NCBI RefSeq assembly: GCF_005233875.1 | Contig: NZ_SZPZ01000004.1 | Coordinates: 558,001 to 622,000 of the forward strand | Direction: 5' to 3' | DNA from: Kribbella jiaozuonensis | GTDB lineage: Bacteria; Actinomycetota; Actinomycetes; Propionibacteriales; Kribbellaceae | Length of the DNA: 64,000 nucleotides | Part shown: positions 41,809 through 50,385 of the stretch, piece by piece | How the letters are laid out: every line of letters starts with the position of its first letter | How positions within the stretch are numbered: position 1 is the stretch's first letter | The notes under the pieces: model-generated | What the model was told of the DNA's origin: nothing | The model's database searches: none | Seen by the model: only the letters and a program-made list of their open reading frames with translations | Made by a program: the position numbers and the translations under genes

Positions 41809-44307
41809 CTATTTAGCGATCGTGTAGCTGATTGTGTCGTTGCGCAGCACGTCGCCATCGACCTTCACAATGCGCAGCGTGTGCGGCCCGTTCTTCAGGC
41901 CGGTCGCGTTGAACACCTGCTGGTTGGTCTGACGGACATCACCGTGCAGGTTCACCCGGCGTACCAGCTTGCCGTCGACGAAGACGTCGGCGTTCCCCTG
42001 GTCCGGAGCGAGCTCCGTGCTCCACGCGACACCCGTGCCGGTGAAGGCGAAGTTGACCGCCGCGCCGTTCGCCGTCGTGGCGTGGATGTCGTCGCGGTAG
42101 TCACCCCGGAACCTGAAGTCCAGCGGAACTGTGCCCGCCGCCAGCTTCGCCAGGTACGCCGCCTTGATCGTCACCACGTTCCCGGCGACCGTGTAGTCGG
42201 TCCCCTTGACCAGATCCACACCGGCCTTCGAGATGCCGGCGAGCTCGCCCGGATCGCGACCGAGCTGCACGCTGACGTCGGCCGGAGAACCCTTGTCGAA
42301 CGTCGCCGAGTCCGGGTTCAGCAGGCTCTCCTGCCGGATGTTCAGCTTGTCGAGCAGCATGAACTGACCGGACTTCTTCACCGCGCGGATCGTGTGCGAA
42401 CCGTTCGGCAGATCGGAGACGCTGTAGACGACCTGTTGCGGTTTGTTGTGTCCCTGCGACGGATCCAGGTACGTGCTCACCGTCTGCTTGAACTGACCGT
42501 CAATGTAGATGTCGACGTCACCCTGTCCGGGGTCGGTCTCCGTCACGTAGTCGACGCCGGTGCCGACGAAGCTGTACGAGAACGAGTCGCCGTCGGTCTC
42601 GGACCACGCCACGTCGTCCTTGTAGTCACCGAGACCACGACCCGTGCTCTGGTGCCATGTGCCGGTGTAGACGATCTGCGAGTCGTCGTTGTTGACCTCT
42701 TGCGTCCGCGAACCGACGTCCGCGGTCTTCGCCTGCGACGAGTCGGTGACCGTGACGGTCAGCGGCTCGGACACCGAAGGTACTTCGTAGTTGTTGTTGC
42801 GCTGCCACGCGCCGTCGTACCCGACCCGCAGGTCGTCGTCGTTGACGCGGATCGTGGAACCCTTCTGCGGCGTGACCTTCAGCAGCTGCACGCCGTGGAT
42901 CGGGATGTCCTTACCGGTGAAGCCGTTCGCGAACTGACCCAGGTCCTTGCGCGCCCACAGGTCGCGGACCTTCGCCGGACCGGTCAGGCCGAGGTCGGAC
43001 CAGTTGACCGTCATGTCGGAGTCGGTCTGGCCGAGGTTGAACAGGGCAACGGTGTAGCTGCTGTCCGGGTTCAGCGAGTACCAGACCTGCTTGTTGGTCT
43101 TCATCGACACCGGCTGCGCCGGGCGGCCGGCCTGGTTGACCGCAATCACTTCAGGATTCGTCAGCAGGCTCAGCCCGTAGTCGTCCAGTCGGGTCATGTC
43201 GTTGCCGACGTACATCGGCGCCGCCGAGACCGCCCACAAGGTTGCCGCTGTACGGCGTTCGTCCTTCGTGAGACCGTCCATCTGCCCGTTGCCGACGTCG
43301 AGCGAGTCGAGATCGTTCCAGCCGCCCGGTCCTGCGTAGCGCCACCAGTCCGCCAGCTTCGGGAACAACCGGTTGATGTTCTGCCACTGCGTCAGCGCGA
43401 CGCCCGGGCAGTAGCACTCGACGTCCCACTCGATCCGCCACCCGTTCGCGTACTGCTTCCAGGTATTGGCATAGTTGATGTCGAGAGCCCAGGACAGCTC
43501 GAGCCAGATCTTGTGCTTGGCCAGCGCCGCGGACCACGCCTTCACGTCACCCCGGGCGTCGAGCGACAGGTCGCTGATCCCCGAGCCTGGCGTGACGCTG
43601 TCGAACTTCAGGAAGTCCAGGCCCCAGGAGCCGAACAGGTCGGCGATCGAGTCGATGTACTTCTGCGCGCAGGGCTTGGAGAAGTCGATCTTGTAGCCGA
43701 TACCCCAGTAGTCCGCCTTCTGCAGCGGCTGCACCGGCAGGTCACCGGTCTTGCACTCGGGAGCGCCGTACACCGGCAGGTTGGCGTCGATGACCTCCTT
43801 GCCGATGCCGGGGATCGCGTACAGGCCGACCTTCTGGCCGTTGGCGTGGATGTGGTCGATCACCGCCTGCAGCCCGTTCGGATAGAGCTTCTTGCTCGGC
43901 ACCGGCCGGCCGTAACCATCGATCCCGTCGTTCCAGCCGGCGTCGATGTTGATGTTCTTGTACCCGTACGGCTGGAGCTTCTTGTGCATCGCGTCGGACT
44001 GCTTGATCAACTGGTCCGCCGAGATCCAGTTCCCGGCGCCGTCGTACACCTGCATGCTGTAGCTGCTCCACCCCATGTACGGGTGCAGAGCGATATCGCC
44101 GGCCGGGCCGCCGGACTGGACGGTGGTGGTCGCGACCGCCGGAGCCTGGACGGCCTGCTGCGGGGCAGCCGTCTTGGGCGCGACCGGGGGCGTGCTCTCG
44201 GGTGCTGCTGCGGACGTTGTAGCCGTCAAACCTGCCGGTAGCAGTACGGCGGCGACGAGACCGGTAAGCACGGTCCGCACCCTCCTGCTCCGAACGGATC
44301 TGGTCAT
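41809..44307 (-). CDS. Secreted GH27 alpha-galactosidase with accessory domains
   Basis: An 832-residue secreted enzyme. Signal peptide 1-34, then a linker, then a GH27 barrel at about 75-465: MGWSSYSMQVYDG, INIDAGWNDGIDGYGRP, the nucleophile region GLDFLKFDSVTPGSG, and RIEWDVECYCPG for the acid/base region. KFDS replaces the more usual KYD. After the barrel come a galactose-binding-like domain (about 490-650), an X2-like Ig domain (about 655-735; LNPDSATFDKGSPADVSVQL) and a second galactose-binding-like domain to the end. It would remove alpha-galactosyl, or beta-L-arabinopyranosyl, side groups. Single gene with its own promoter and terminator. Confidence 0.9.
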   Translation of the reverse strand: MTRSVRSRRVRTVLTGLVAAVLLPAGLTATTSAAAPESTPPVAPKTAAPQQAVQAPAVATTTVQSGGPAGDIALHPYMGWSSYSMQVYDGAGNWISADQLIKQSDAMHKKLQPYGYKNINIDAGWNDGIDGYGRPVPSKKLYPNGLQAVIDHIHANGQKVGLYAIPGIGKEVIDANLPVYGAPECKTGDLPVQPLQKADYWGIGYKIDFSKPCAQKYIDSIADLFGSWGLDFLKFDSVTPGSGISDLSLDARGDVKAWSAALAKHKIWLELSWALDINYANTWKQYANGWRIEWDVECYCPGVALTQWQNINRLFPKLADWWRYAGPGGWNDLDSLDVGNGQMDGLTKDERRTAATLWAVSAAPMYVGNDMTRLDDYGLSLLTNPEVIAVNQAGRPAQPVSMKTNKQVWYSLNPDSSYTVALFNLGQTDSDMTVNWSDLGLTGPAKVRDLWARKDLGQFANGFTGKDIPIHGVQLLKVTPQKGSTIRVNDDDLRVGYDGAWQRNNNYEVPSVSEPLTVTVTDSSQAKTADVGSRTQEVNNDDSQIVYTGTWHQSTGRGLGDYKDDVAWSETDGDSFSYSFVGTGVDYVTETDPGQGDVDIYIDGQFKQTVSTYLDPSQGHNKPQQVVYSVSDLPNGSHTIRAVKKSGQFMLLDKLNIRQESLLNPDSATFDKGSPADVSVQLGRDPGELAGISKAGVDLVKGTDYTVAGNVVTIKAAYLAKLAAGTVPLDFRFRGDYRDDIHATTANGAAVNFAFTGTGVAWSTELAPDQGNADVFVDGKLVRRVNLHGDVRQTNQQVFNATGLKNGPHTLRIVKVDGDVLRNDTISYTIAK

Positions 44308-44319
44308 GGCGGTGACCTC

Positions 44320-44373
44320 TCTGAGAGAACCGAATCGGATAGGATATTGGTTCTATTTACTTAACCGTGTCAA
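44320..44373 (-). promoter_or_regulatory. AT-rich promoter region of the alpha-galactosidase gene
   Basis: A locally AT-rich island in a GC-rich genome. On the minus strand a consensus -35 TTGACA is at 44368-44373, followed by GGTTAAGTAAATAG. An imperfect inverted repeat, GAACCGAAT (44327-44335) against ATATTGGTTC (44344-44353), lies between it and the start, as expected of a sugar-responsive operator. The -10 is unclear. Confidence 0.5.
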
Positions 44374-44397
44374 GATTCTGTGCGATATCGGCTCGGA

Positions 44398-45831
44398 TTA
44401 CTTCCAGGTCGCCGGTCCGGCCGAGCCCGCGTCGTACTCGTCGAGAGGTACTTCGCCGGCGCGCCACGCGGCGAGAACAGGCTCGACGATCTCCCAGCAC
44501 CGTTCGGCCACGTCACCGCGCACCGAGAGGAGTGGGTCGCCACGGAGGATGCCGCTGAGCACCTCGCCGTACGGCAGGACCGAGGACGACGGCAGCGTCG
44601 CGTCGAGGAAGACCTGGCCCATCGTGTACGGGCCGTCGACGCCGAGCGCCGGGACGGACAGGGACAGCTCGCCCGGGTTCAGGCCGATGCGAAGCGTCTC
44701 GCCGTCGCGCGCGCCGTTCAGCCCGGAGGGCAGGTGGCGCAGCGGCTTGAACTTGACCACGATCTCCTTGCGCGCGACCCCGAGCGCCTTGCCCGACCGC
44801 AGCGTGAACGGCACACCGGCCCAGCGGTTCGTGTCGACCTCGACCGTGACCTCGGCCAGCGTCTCGGTCCCCCGCTCCGCGTCGACGCCCGCTTCATCGG
44901 CGTACGACGGAACCACGCGATCGTCAGCGATCCCCGCGGCGTACCGCGCACGCCGGCCCGCCTCGATCGCGGAGCCACGGTAGAGGTGGGTACTGCGGAG
45001 CGCACGCGCCATCTCGCTGCGGACCTCGACTGCGTCCATCGTCGCCGGGGCGTCCATCGCGAGCAGCGCGAGGACGAGCAGCAGGTGGCTCTGGATCATG
45101 TCCACCAGCGCGCCCGCGTTGTCGTAGTACTGCGCCCGTCCCTCGAGGCCGAGCGTCTCGTCGTACACGATCTCGATGCTCTCGATGTGCTCGGCGTTCC
45201 AGACCGGCTCGAACAGGCGGTTGGCGAAGCGCAGGCCGATCAGGTTCAGGACCGCGGTGCGACCGAGGAAGTGGTCGACGCGGTGCACGTTCTCCTCGGG
45301 CACGAGCGAACCGACGAGCTGGTTGAGCGCGGCCGCGGACTCGGCGTCGGTCCCGAACGGCTTCTCGAAGGCGAGCTCGGTCCCTTCCGGCAGCTCGAGC
45401 TCGCGGAGCTTCTCCACGATCGCGGTCGTCACGGCCGGCGGCAGGGAGAAGTACAGGACGGGGGCGGGCCCGGCAAGCTCCAGGAGCGCGCGCAGGTGCT
45501 CGACATCGGTCGGGTCACCGGCGACGTACTCCGTCGTCGCCAGCGTGTCCGCCGCGACCTGGCCGATCTCGCCGTGCGACTCGAACGCGGACCGGACCCG
45601 GCCCGTCCATTCGTCGGGGGCGAGCGGTGACCGGCCGGTCCCGATGATCCGCACGCTGGTCGCGCGCGGTCCGGCGAGCAGACTGCCCAGACCCGGCAGC
45701 AGCAACCGCGAGCTCAGATCGCCGCTGGCGCCGAAGATGACCAGGGTTCGTTGGCCGGTATGTTGACCTGCACCCGCCGAGGATCGCTCGACCGGTAGCA
45801 GGGCCGCATGCGTAGTGATGATGCCTCCCAA
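44398..45831 (-). CDS. zwf: Glucose-6-phosphate dehydrogenase
   Basis: A 477-residue NADP-dependent enzyme that starts the oxidative pentose phosphate route. The cofactor motif is GASGDLSSR at 34-42, the active site is RVDHFLGR at 184-191 (family RIDHYLGK; note F and R replacing Y and K), and FEKPFG precedes it at 155-160. The frame offers only a TTG start at 45831 (or a later start that would shorten the N-terminus). No opcA, transaldolase or 6PGDH gene is beside it, so this may be an additional copy rather than the housekeeping one (inference). Confidence 0.9.
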   Translation of the reverse strand: MGGIITTHAALLPVERSSAGAGQHTGQRTLVIFGASGDLSSRLLLPGLGSLLAGPRATSVRIIGTGRSPLAPDEWTGRVRSAFESHGEIGQVAADTLATTEYVAGDPTDVEHLRALLELAGPAPVLYFSLPPAVTTAIVEKLRELELPEGTELAFEKPFGTDAESAAALNQLVGSLVPEENVHRVDHFLGRTAVLNLIGLRFANRLFEPVWNAEHIESIEIVYDETLGLEGRAQYYDNAGALVDMIQSHLLLVLALLAMDAPATMDAVEVRSEMARALRSTHLYRGSAIEAGRRARYAAGIADDRVVPSYADEAGVDAERGTETLAEVTVEVDTNRWAGVPFTLRSGKALGVARKEIVVKFKPLRHLPSGLNGARDGETLRIGLNPGELSLSVPALGVDGPYTMGQVFLDATLPSSSVLPYGEVLSGILRGDPLLSVRGDVAERCWEIVEPVLAAWRAGEVPLDEYDAGSAGPATWK

Positions 45832-45836
45832 GACTC

Positions 45837-45857
45837 GTGGCTCATCCGTGGAGCCAC
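45837..45857 (-). promoter_or_regulatory. Hairpin between the membrane protein gene and zwf
   Basis: A perfect 7-bp stem (GTGGCTC with GAGCCAC) with a 7-base loop, 6 bp before the zwf start and 40 bp after the upstream gene's stop. It might be a terminator for the latter or an operator for zwf; it cannot be assigned. Confidence 0.4.
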
Positions 45858-45897
45858 ACCCAAAGACGCAACCGCGCCGAGGGTAATCGCATTCCCG

Positions 45898-47160
45898 CTA
45901 GGAAACGCGCTCTATCTCAGGGGCTGGGTACGGAGAATCCGGGAGACCGAGGTTCCGCCAGACGAAGCGCGGGACCCGGGCCAGGAAGCCGCGGAGGAAC
46001 TGCGAGCTGTGCGCGATCGCGGGCTGGCTGTGCTCGCCGGGTGAGAACCAGGCCCACTCCTCCTCGATCCGGAACGAGGCCGGCGGGTTCGCCATCAGGT
46101 ACTCCATCTGGCGCGGGTGGATCACGTCGTACGCAAACTTCGTGTCCTGCGCGTGTACGGCGAACTGCCGGTTGAATGCCTCGCTCTCGAAGCTGATGCC
46201 GCCGCCGAACCCCTTGCGCCCGACCTGCAGGCGCGGCATCCGGATCGGCAGCTGGAAACCGAGGATCGGCTCGCTGTGGTTCTCGGTCACCGTCCGGGTC
46301 TGCGTGCGGCCCTCGGAGTCGGTGTACGACTCGGTGCGGGTCGTCTTCCAGTGGTGCGTGAACGCGACGAACGGCGGCCCGTCGCCGTCCCGGCCGCGGA
46401 TGACCTCGCTGGTGATGTGATCGTGACCGCTGCGCGTGACCGGAGTGAACTCCAGCAAGCTGTCGTCGACACCGATCCACCACCAATCGGGGTGGTGGTA
46501 GAACGTCAGTCGCGGCTGGGGCTCCGGCTGGATCCAGCGGTCGAGTGGCGCCGCGTCGATCGCCGCCGCGACGGCACCGAGCTGCTCCAGCCAGGCGGCG
46601 AGCAGGTCGGGTTTCTGCCGCGGCGGGTTCAGCACCACGAGCTGGTCGCTGTCGATGCTCGCGTTCAGCCCCGGCAGACCCGCGGCCATCGCGCCCAGCT
46701 GCGAACACACCTGTGGATTCATCACCTCCGCGGCGAAGTCCGGCTCGAGCGCACCGACCTGCCACCCCGGACCGAGCTGCGGCGGAGCAGGTACGGCGTG
46801 CGCGAGGACGCCGTACCGCGGCCGGGTGTCGCCGCCGGTGATCCACAGCTCGGGGAGCCGGCGCGACAACGTCACCATGCCGACCCAGCCCGACCAGTGC
46901 GACGTGCTGTACTCGATCACCTGGAACGGCCGGCCGGCTGCGGTCAGGCCGGTGATCTGGTCGTCGGGCTTGCGAACGAAACCGAGCCCGAACGGCGGAT
47001 TGTTCAGTCGGGCGACGGCCTCGAACGTCGGGCTGTTGACGAAGTTCCAGCCACGCTGCCGGAGCGAGTCGATGTACCGCTGCCGGCGTACGAGCGCGAC
47101 GATGCCCCAGGTGAGTCCAGCCGCGAACAGCACGATCACGACCACCACGAAGAGCTTCAT
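45898..47160 (-). CDS. Membrane-anchored protein of unknown function
   Basis: A 420-residue protein with one N-terminal membrane helix (residues ~3-24, FVVVVIVLFAAGLTWGIVAL) followed by basic RRQR and a ~390-residue soluble part, cytoplasmic if the positive-inside rule holds. The soluble part has a tryptophan-rich middle (YHHPDWWWIGVDDSLLEFTP) and an unusual tract TESYTDSEGRTQTRTVTENH. I do not recognise a family. It starts 26 bp before the HelD gene's stop, on the same strand, so it may be downstream in that transcript. Confidence 0.75.
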   Translation of the reverse strand: MKLFVVVVIVLFAAGLTWGIVALVRRQRYIDSLRQRGWNFVNSPTFEAVARLNNPPFGLGFVRKPDDQITGLTAAGRPFQVIEYSTSHWSGWVGMVTLSRRLPELWITGGDTRPRYGVLAHAVPAPPQLGPGWQVGALEPDFAAEVMNPQVCSQLGAMAAGLPGLNASIDSDQLVVLNPPRQKPDLLAAWLEQLGAVAAAIDAAPLDRWIQPEPQPRLTFYHHPDWWWIGVDDSLLEFTPVTRSGHDHITSEVIRGRDGDGPPFVAFTHHWKTTRTESYTDSEGRTQTRTVTENHSEPILGFQLPIRMPRLQVGRKGFGGGISFESEAFNRQFAVHAQDTKFAYDVIHPRQMEYLMANPPASFRIEEEWAWFSPGEHSQPAIAHSSQFLRGFLARVPRFVWRNLGLPDSPYPAPEIERVS

Positions 47161-47186
47161 CGCGCCACGATAGCTGTGGGAGGGGA

Positions 47187-49214
47187 TCAGCCCAGGGCGC
47201 CCGGCAGCGGCTCGGCGTGGACGATCTGGAGGCGGCTGACGGCGCGGGTGAGGACGACGTACAGGCGGTGCAGGCCGCGGGCTTCGGCGGCGACGATGTG
47301 GGCGGGCTCGGCGACGATGACCGCGTCGAACTCGAGGCCCTTCGCGAGCGTGGCCGGAACGCAGACGAGCCGGACCGTGTCGATCTCGTCCTCGGTCTCG
47401 CCGATCAGTGCGACCTCGAGGCCCGCGGCGGCGATCGCATCCCTGAGCGCGGCCACCTGATCGTCCGCGGCGATGAGGGCGACCGAACCTTCGCCTGCCA
47501 GCGCGGCCTTGCAGGCGGCGATGACCTCGTCCGCGAGCGTCGACCGGCTGGCCGAGACGACACTCAACGCGTCGGCGACCGTGCGGACCCCGGTCGGCGT
47601 ACGCAGCGTCGGGGCGATCTCGGGCAGCAGCTTCGCGGCGAAGTTGATGATCTGCTCCGGCACGCGGAACCCACGGTCGAGCTCGGCGACCACACCGTCG
47701 CTCTTACCGAGATGACCGAGCACCTGGTCCCACGGTCCCGCCGCCCAGGCGGTCGTTGCCTGCGCGAGATCGCCGAGCACCGTGGCCGAACCGGTCCGGC
47801 AGCGCCGGCCGAGCGCCCGCAGCTGCATCGCGGACAGGTCCTGCGCCTCGTCGAGGACGAGATGACCGAGCGATCCGGTGCGCCGCTCGATCAGGTCCTC
47901 GAGCTCGTCGAGCAGGACGGTGTCGGCGAACGACCACTTCGCCGACTTCCACGAGCGCGCCGGCTTGTCCCACAACAGCGCCGTACGCTCCTCGTCGGTC
48001 AGCGCGGGGGCAGCCTGGGCGAGGAAGTCCGCGTTCGAGAAGAGGCGGTGCAGGACCTGCTCGGGTGCGACGCGAGGCCAGACCGAGTCGAGCACATCCT
48101 TCACCGGCTTCGAGCGCGCAACGGCGTTCTGCACTCGATCGTCAGGCGACTCGGCCCGCTCCTCCATCCGGACCAGTACGACGTGCGCGATCCGCTGCGC
48201 GAGTGCGTTCCGGCCGGGCGCGTACCGGGTCGACTCGCGCAGGTCCGAGACGATGTCGACGACCTCGTAGTCGTGCACCCGGTAGCGCCGGGATCCCTTG
48301 CTGTAAAGGACTCCCTCGGTCGGCGTACCGACGTACGACCACAGCGCACGCCGCAGTACGTCGGCCATCCGGGCATCGCCCTTCAGCCGCTCGGGCTCGG
48401 CGTCGTCGATCGCCGCGGTCGGCCGGGTGAGCAGCTCGTCGATGGTGATCTGCCGTACGTCGACCTCGCCGAGCGCCGGCAGGACCTTGCGGATGTACGA
48501 CAGGAACGAGCGGTTCGGGCCGACGATCACAACGCCGCCGCGGCCGAGCCGTTCGCGCTCGGTGTAGAGCAGGTACGCGACCCGGTGCAAACCGACCGCC
48601 GTCTTGCCGGTGCCGGGCGCGCCCTGGACGCAGACGCTCGGATGCAGCGGCGCGCGGACCAGGTCGTCCTGCTCCGGCTGGATCGTGGCGACGATGTCGC
48701 GCATCGGACCGGTGCGCGGCCGCTCGATCTCGGCCCGCAGGAAGGCATCCGCCTGGTCAATCTCGGCCACGGCTGTCAGCGACTCGTCCTCGAAGCCGGT
48801 CAGGTCGGCGTGGTCCGAGAACCCGTAGCGACGGCGCATCAGCACCCGCTGCCGGTCGCTCTGGGTCGCGCGGTAGAACGGCACCGACAGCGGTGCACGC
48901 CAGTCGATCACCAGCGGTACGCCGCTGCCGTCGTGCACATGCCGGCGGCCGATGTAGATCTGGTCGAGGTCGGGGATGGTGCCGTGCTCGTAGTCGAGCC
49001 GGCCGAAGAACAGCGGTACGTCGGGCAGGTCGAGGAGTGCGTGGGTGCGCATCTCCTTGGCCCGCTGGTTGGCCTCGTTGGTGAAGCGTTCGTCGTTGTC
49101 CTCGCCGCCGATGATCTGGACGTCGCGGTCGACGACCTCGGCGTACATGCGGTGGAGAGCGAGCTGGGCAGTGGTCAGGAAGGCGCGTTCGGCCTCGAGT
49201 TCGGCTGCGGCCAT
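47187..49214 (-). CDS. helD: HelD/HelR-type RNA polymerase-recycling helicase
   Basis: A 675-residue UvrD/Rep superfamily 1 ATPase of the HelD type. Walker A is GAPGTGKT at 198-205, Walker B is LVLDEAQDLS, and RLYVVLTRAVSRLQIVH is motif VI. The ~190-residue N-terminal part with a helical start (ELEAERAFLTTAQLALHRMY) and PLVIDWRAPLSVPFY is typical of HelD. In actinobacteria HelD/HelR releases stalled RNA polymerase from DNA, and HelR in Streptomyces protects against rifamycins. I found no rifamycin-associated promoter element by eye upstream. Confidence 0.9.
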   Translation of the reverse strand: MAAAELEAERAFLTTAQLALHRMYAEVVDRDVQIIGGEDNDERFTNEANQRAKEMRTHALLDLPDVPLFFGRLDYEHGTIPDLDQIYIGRRHVHDGSGVPLVIDWRAPLSVPFYRATQSDRQRVLMRRRYGFSDHADLTGFEDESLTAVAEIDQADAFLRAEIERPRTGPMRDIVATIQPEQDDLVRAPLHPSVCVQGAPGTGKTAVGLHRVAYLLYTERERLGRGGVVIVGPNRSFLSYIRKVLPALGEVDVRQITIDELLTRPTAAIDDAEPERLKGDARMADVLRRALWSYVGTPTEGVLYSKGSRRYRVHDYEVVDIVSDLRESTRYAPGRNALAQRIAHVVLVRMEERAESPDDRVQNAVARSKPVKDVLDSVWPRVAPEQVLHRLFSNADFLAQAAPALTDEERTALLWDKPARSWKSAKWSFADTVLLDELEDLIERRTGSLGHLVLDEAQDLSAMQLRALGRRCRTGSATVLGDLAQATTAWAAGPWDQVLGHLGKSDGVVAELDRGFRVPEQIINFAAKLLPEIAPTLRTPTGVRTVADALSVVSASRSTLADEVIAACKAALAGEGSVALIAADDQVAALRDAIAAAGLEVALIGETEDEIDTVRLVCVPATLAKGLEFDAVIVAEPAHIVAAEARGLHRLYVVLTRAVSRLQIVHAEPLPGALG

Positions 49215-49333
49215 GCGAGAGAGCCTCGAATCGTGAGCTGGGTCCCGCCCCGGAGCAGATCCATCCGGTTCGATTCGATCCCGAAAAGACAGGCTGGCGA
49301 CGTTACCAGCGGCCGAGGTCGCCTGCCACCGAA

Positions 49334-49711
49334 TTAACGCCGCATCCAGCCCGGTACGTCGTCACGGGGAAACTCGGCCAGGTCGGCCGCGTAGATACCT
49401 TCGTCGACAGGAATCGACCAGGCCGGCTGATGGTCGTAGTCGAAGTCCGTCGAGAAATGCCCGTCGGCGGTCACACTGATCGTCGCCGTCAGCCAGGTGC
49501 CCTTGCCGGGCTGGTACATCGACCGCCGCAACTCCTCGAAGTCGTCCTCGAGTCCTTCGGGCAGCGGATCCAGCTGGGCCGAGTCCACGGTCGCGTCCAG
49601 TTCGGCGTACGACGTCGTGCCGCGGTACACCGCGGTCACCTCACGCCATCCGGCCGGCAGCTCCGCGACCAGGGCTCGTGCGATCGTGTCGATCACGCTG
49701 ATCTCGGTCAT
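49334..49711 (-). CDS. YezG-like (DUF600) immunity protein
   Basis: A 125-residue acidic protein resembling the YezG/DUF600 immunity family: MTEISVIDTIARALVAELPA start, then YRGTTSYAELDATV and the family-typical FSTDFDYDHQPAW. Its ATG overlaps the stop of the preceding nuclease-like gene by 4 bp, the usual layout of a toxin followed by its immunity gene. It should bind and block that nuclease in the cytoplasm (inferred). Confidence 0.8.
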   Translation of the reverse strand: MTEISVIDTIARALVAELPAGWREVTAVYRGTTSYAELDATVDSAQLDPLPEGLEDDFEELRRSMYQPGKGTWLTATISVTADGHFSTDFDYDHQPAWSIPVDEGIYAADLAEFPRDDVPGWMRR

Positions 49712-50358
49712 CGATCTCCCCGGGCCGTGGGTTTGGTCTCCCTGAAGATACGCCGGGGTGATCGTTTGCCCTCATGGTGGTCGATCACCGTCCGGCTGGA
49801 CGGGCGGCGCGACGTACCGTTCGGGTGCTTCAGGTCGATCGCCGCGTGCACCTGGATCCCCGACGCACGCAGCGCCTGCCAGCTCTCCTCCATCCGGCGC
49901 CAGTTCTCGCTGCCCTTGACGGCGCGGTTCTGCGAACGCGACTGCGCGGTCAGGTTGATCGACTCCCCCGGTCCCTCGAACTTCGTCGCGAACACATGGC
50001 CGCCGTCGTCGGTCGGCTGCCGGTCCGCCTCGCCCGCCTCGAGTTGGGCGTCCAGGTTGCGGCGGTCGGCGTTCTCGTCCTTCGGCAGCCAGCCGAGCCA
50101 GCCTTCCGCGTGGACGACCCGGCCGACGTCGTCGGTCACGTACAGATAGCGTTCGTCGACCAGGTACACCGCGGACGGCTGCGGGTCCATCAGCCGCGGG
50201 TTCCACAGCTCCGCGCGACCCGAGTCTTCCTTGTACAGCGGCCGATCCGCGTACTTCGCCGGCACCACCGGCACGTCGTCCGGGCCGTAACCGACGGCGC
50301 GGACGTCGGCCGGATGAGCAGGTTGCTCGATCCGGGCCGACGCCCGCGCATCAGTCAT
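49708..50358 (-). CDS. DNA/RNA non-specific endonuclease toxin-like protein
   Basis: A 216-residue protein whose C-terminal half matches the bacterial EndoU-neighbour nuclease family Endonuclea_NS_2: DDGGH at 117-121 with catalytic His121, FEGPGESINLTAQSRSQN with the metal-binding Asn around 144, then VKGSENWRRMEESW. The N-terminal half has the pre-nuclease part (YLYVTDDVGRVVHAEGWLGW). In polymorphic toxins this domain sits at the end of a long secreted protein; here it is free-standing with no signal peptide. It starts 27 bp after the phosphoesterase stop and overlaps the YezG-like gene by 4 bp. Confidence 0.83.
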   Translation of the reverse strand: MTDARASARIEQPAHPADVRAVGYGPDDVPVVPAKYADRPLYKEDSGRAELWNPRLMDPQPSAVYLVDERYLYVTDDVGRVVHAEGWLGWLPKDENADRRNLDAQLEAGEADRQPTDDGGHVFATKFEGPGESINLTAQSRSQNRAVKGSENWRRMEESWQALRASGIQVHAAIDLKHPNGTSRRPSSRTVIDHHEGKRSPRRIFRETKPTARGDR

Positions 50359-50385
50359 GGGGAGTTTCTACCCCATCAAGGTGTC

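Noticed and set aside
41743..44241. An 832-codon plus-strand frame opposite the alpha-galactosidase
   Set aside because: It mirrors the GH27 gene almost base for base and has no domain; it also runs across the terminator hairpin.
49215..49333. Inverted CGAATCG/CGATTCG repeats upstream of the HelD gene as an operator or rifamycin element
   Set aside because: The arms are only 7 bp and about 60 bp apart, and the sequence does not resemble the rifamycin-associated element as I remember it.
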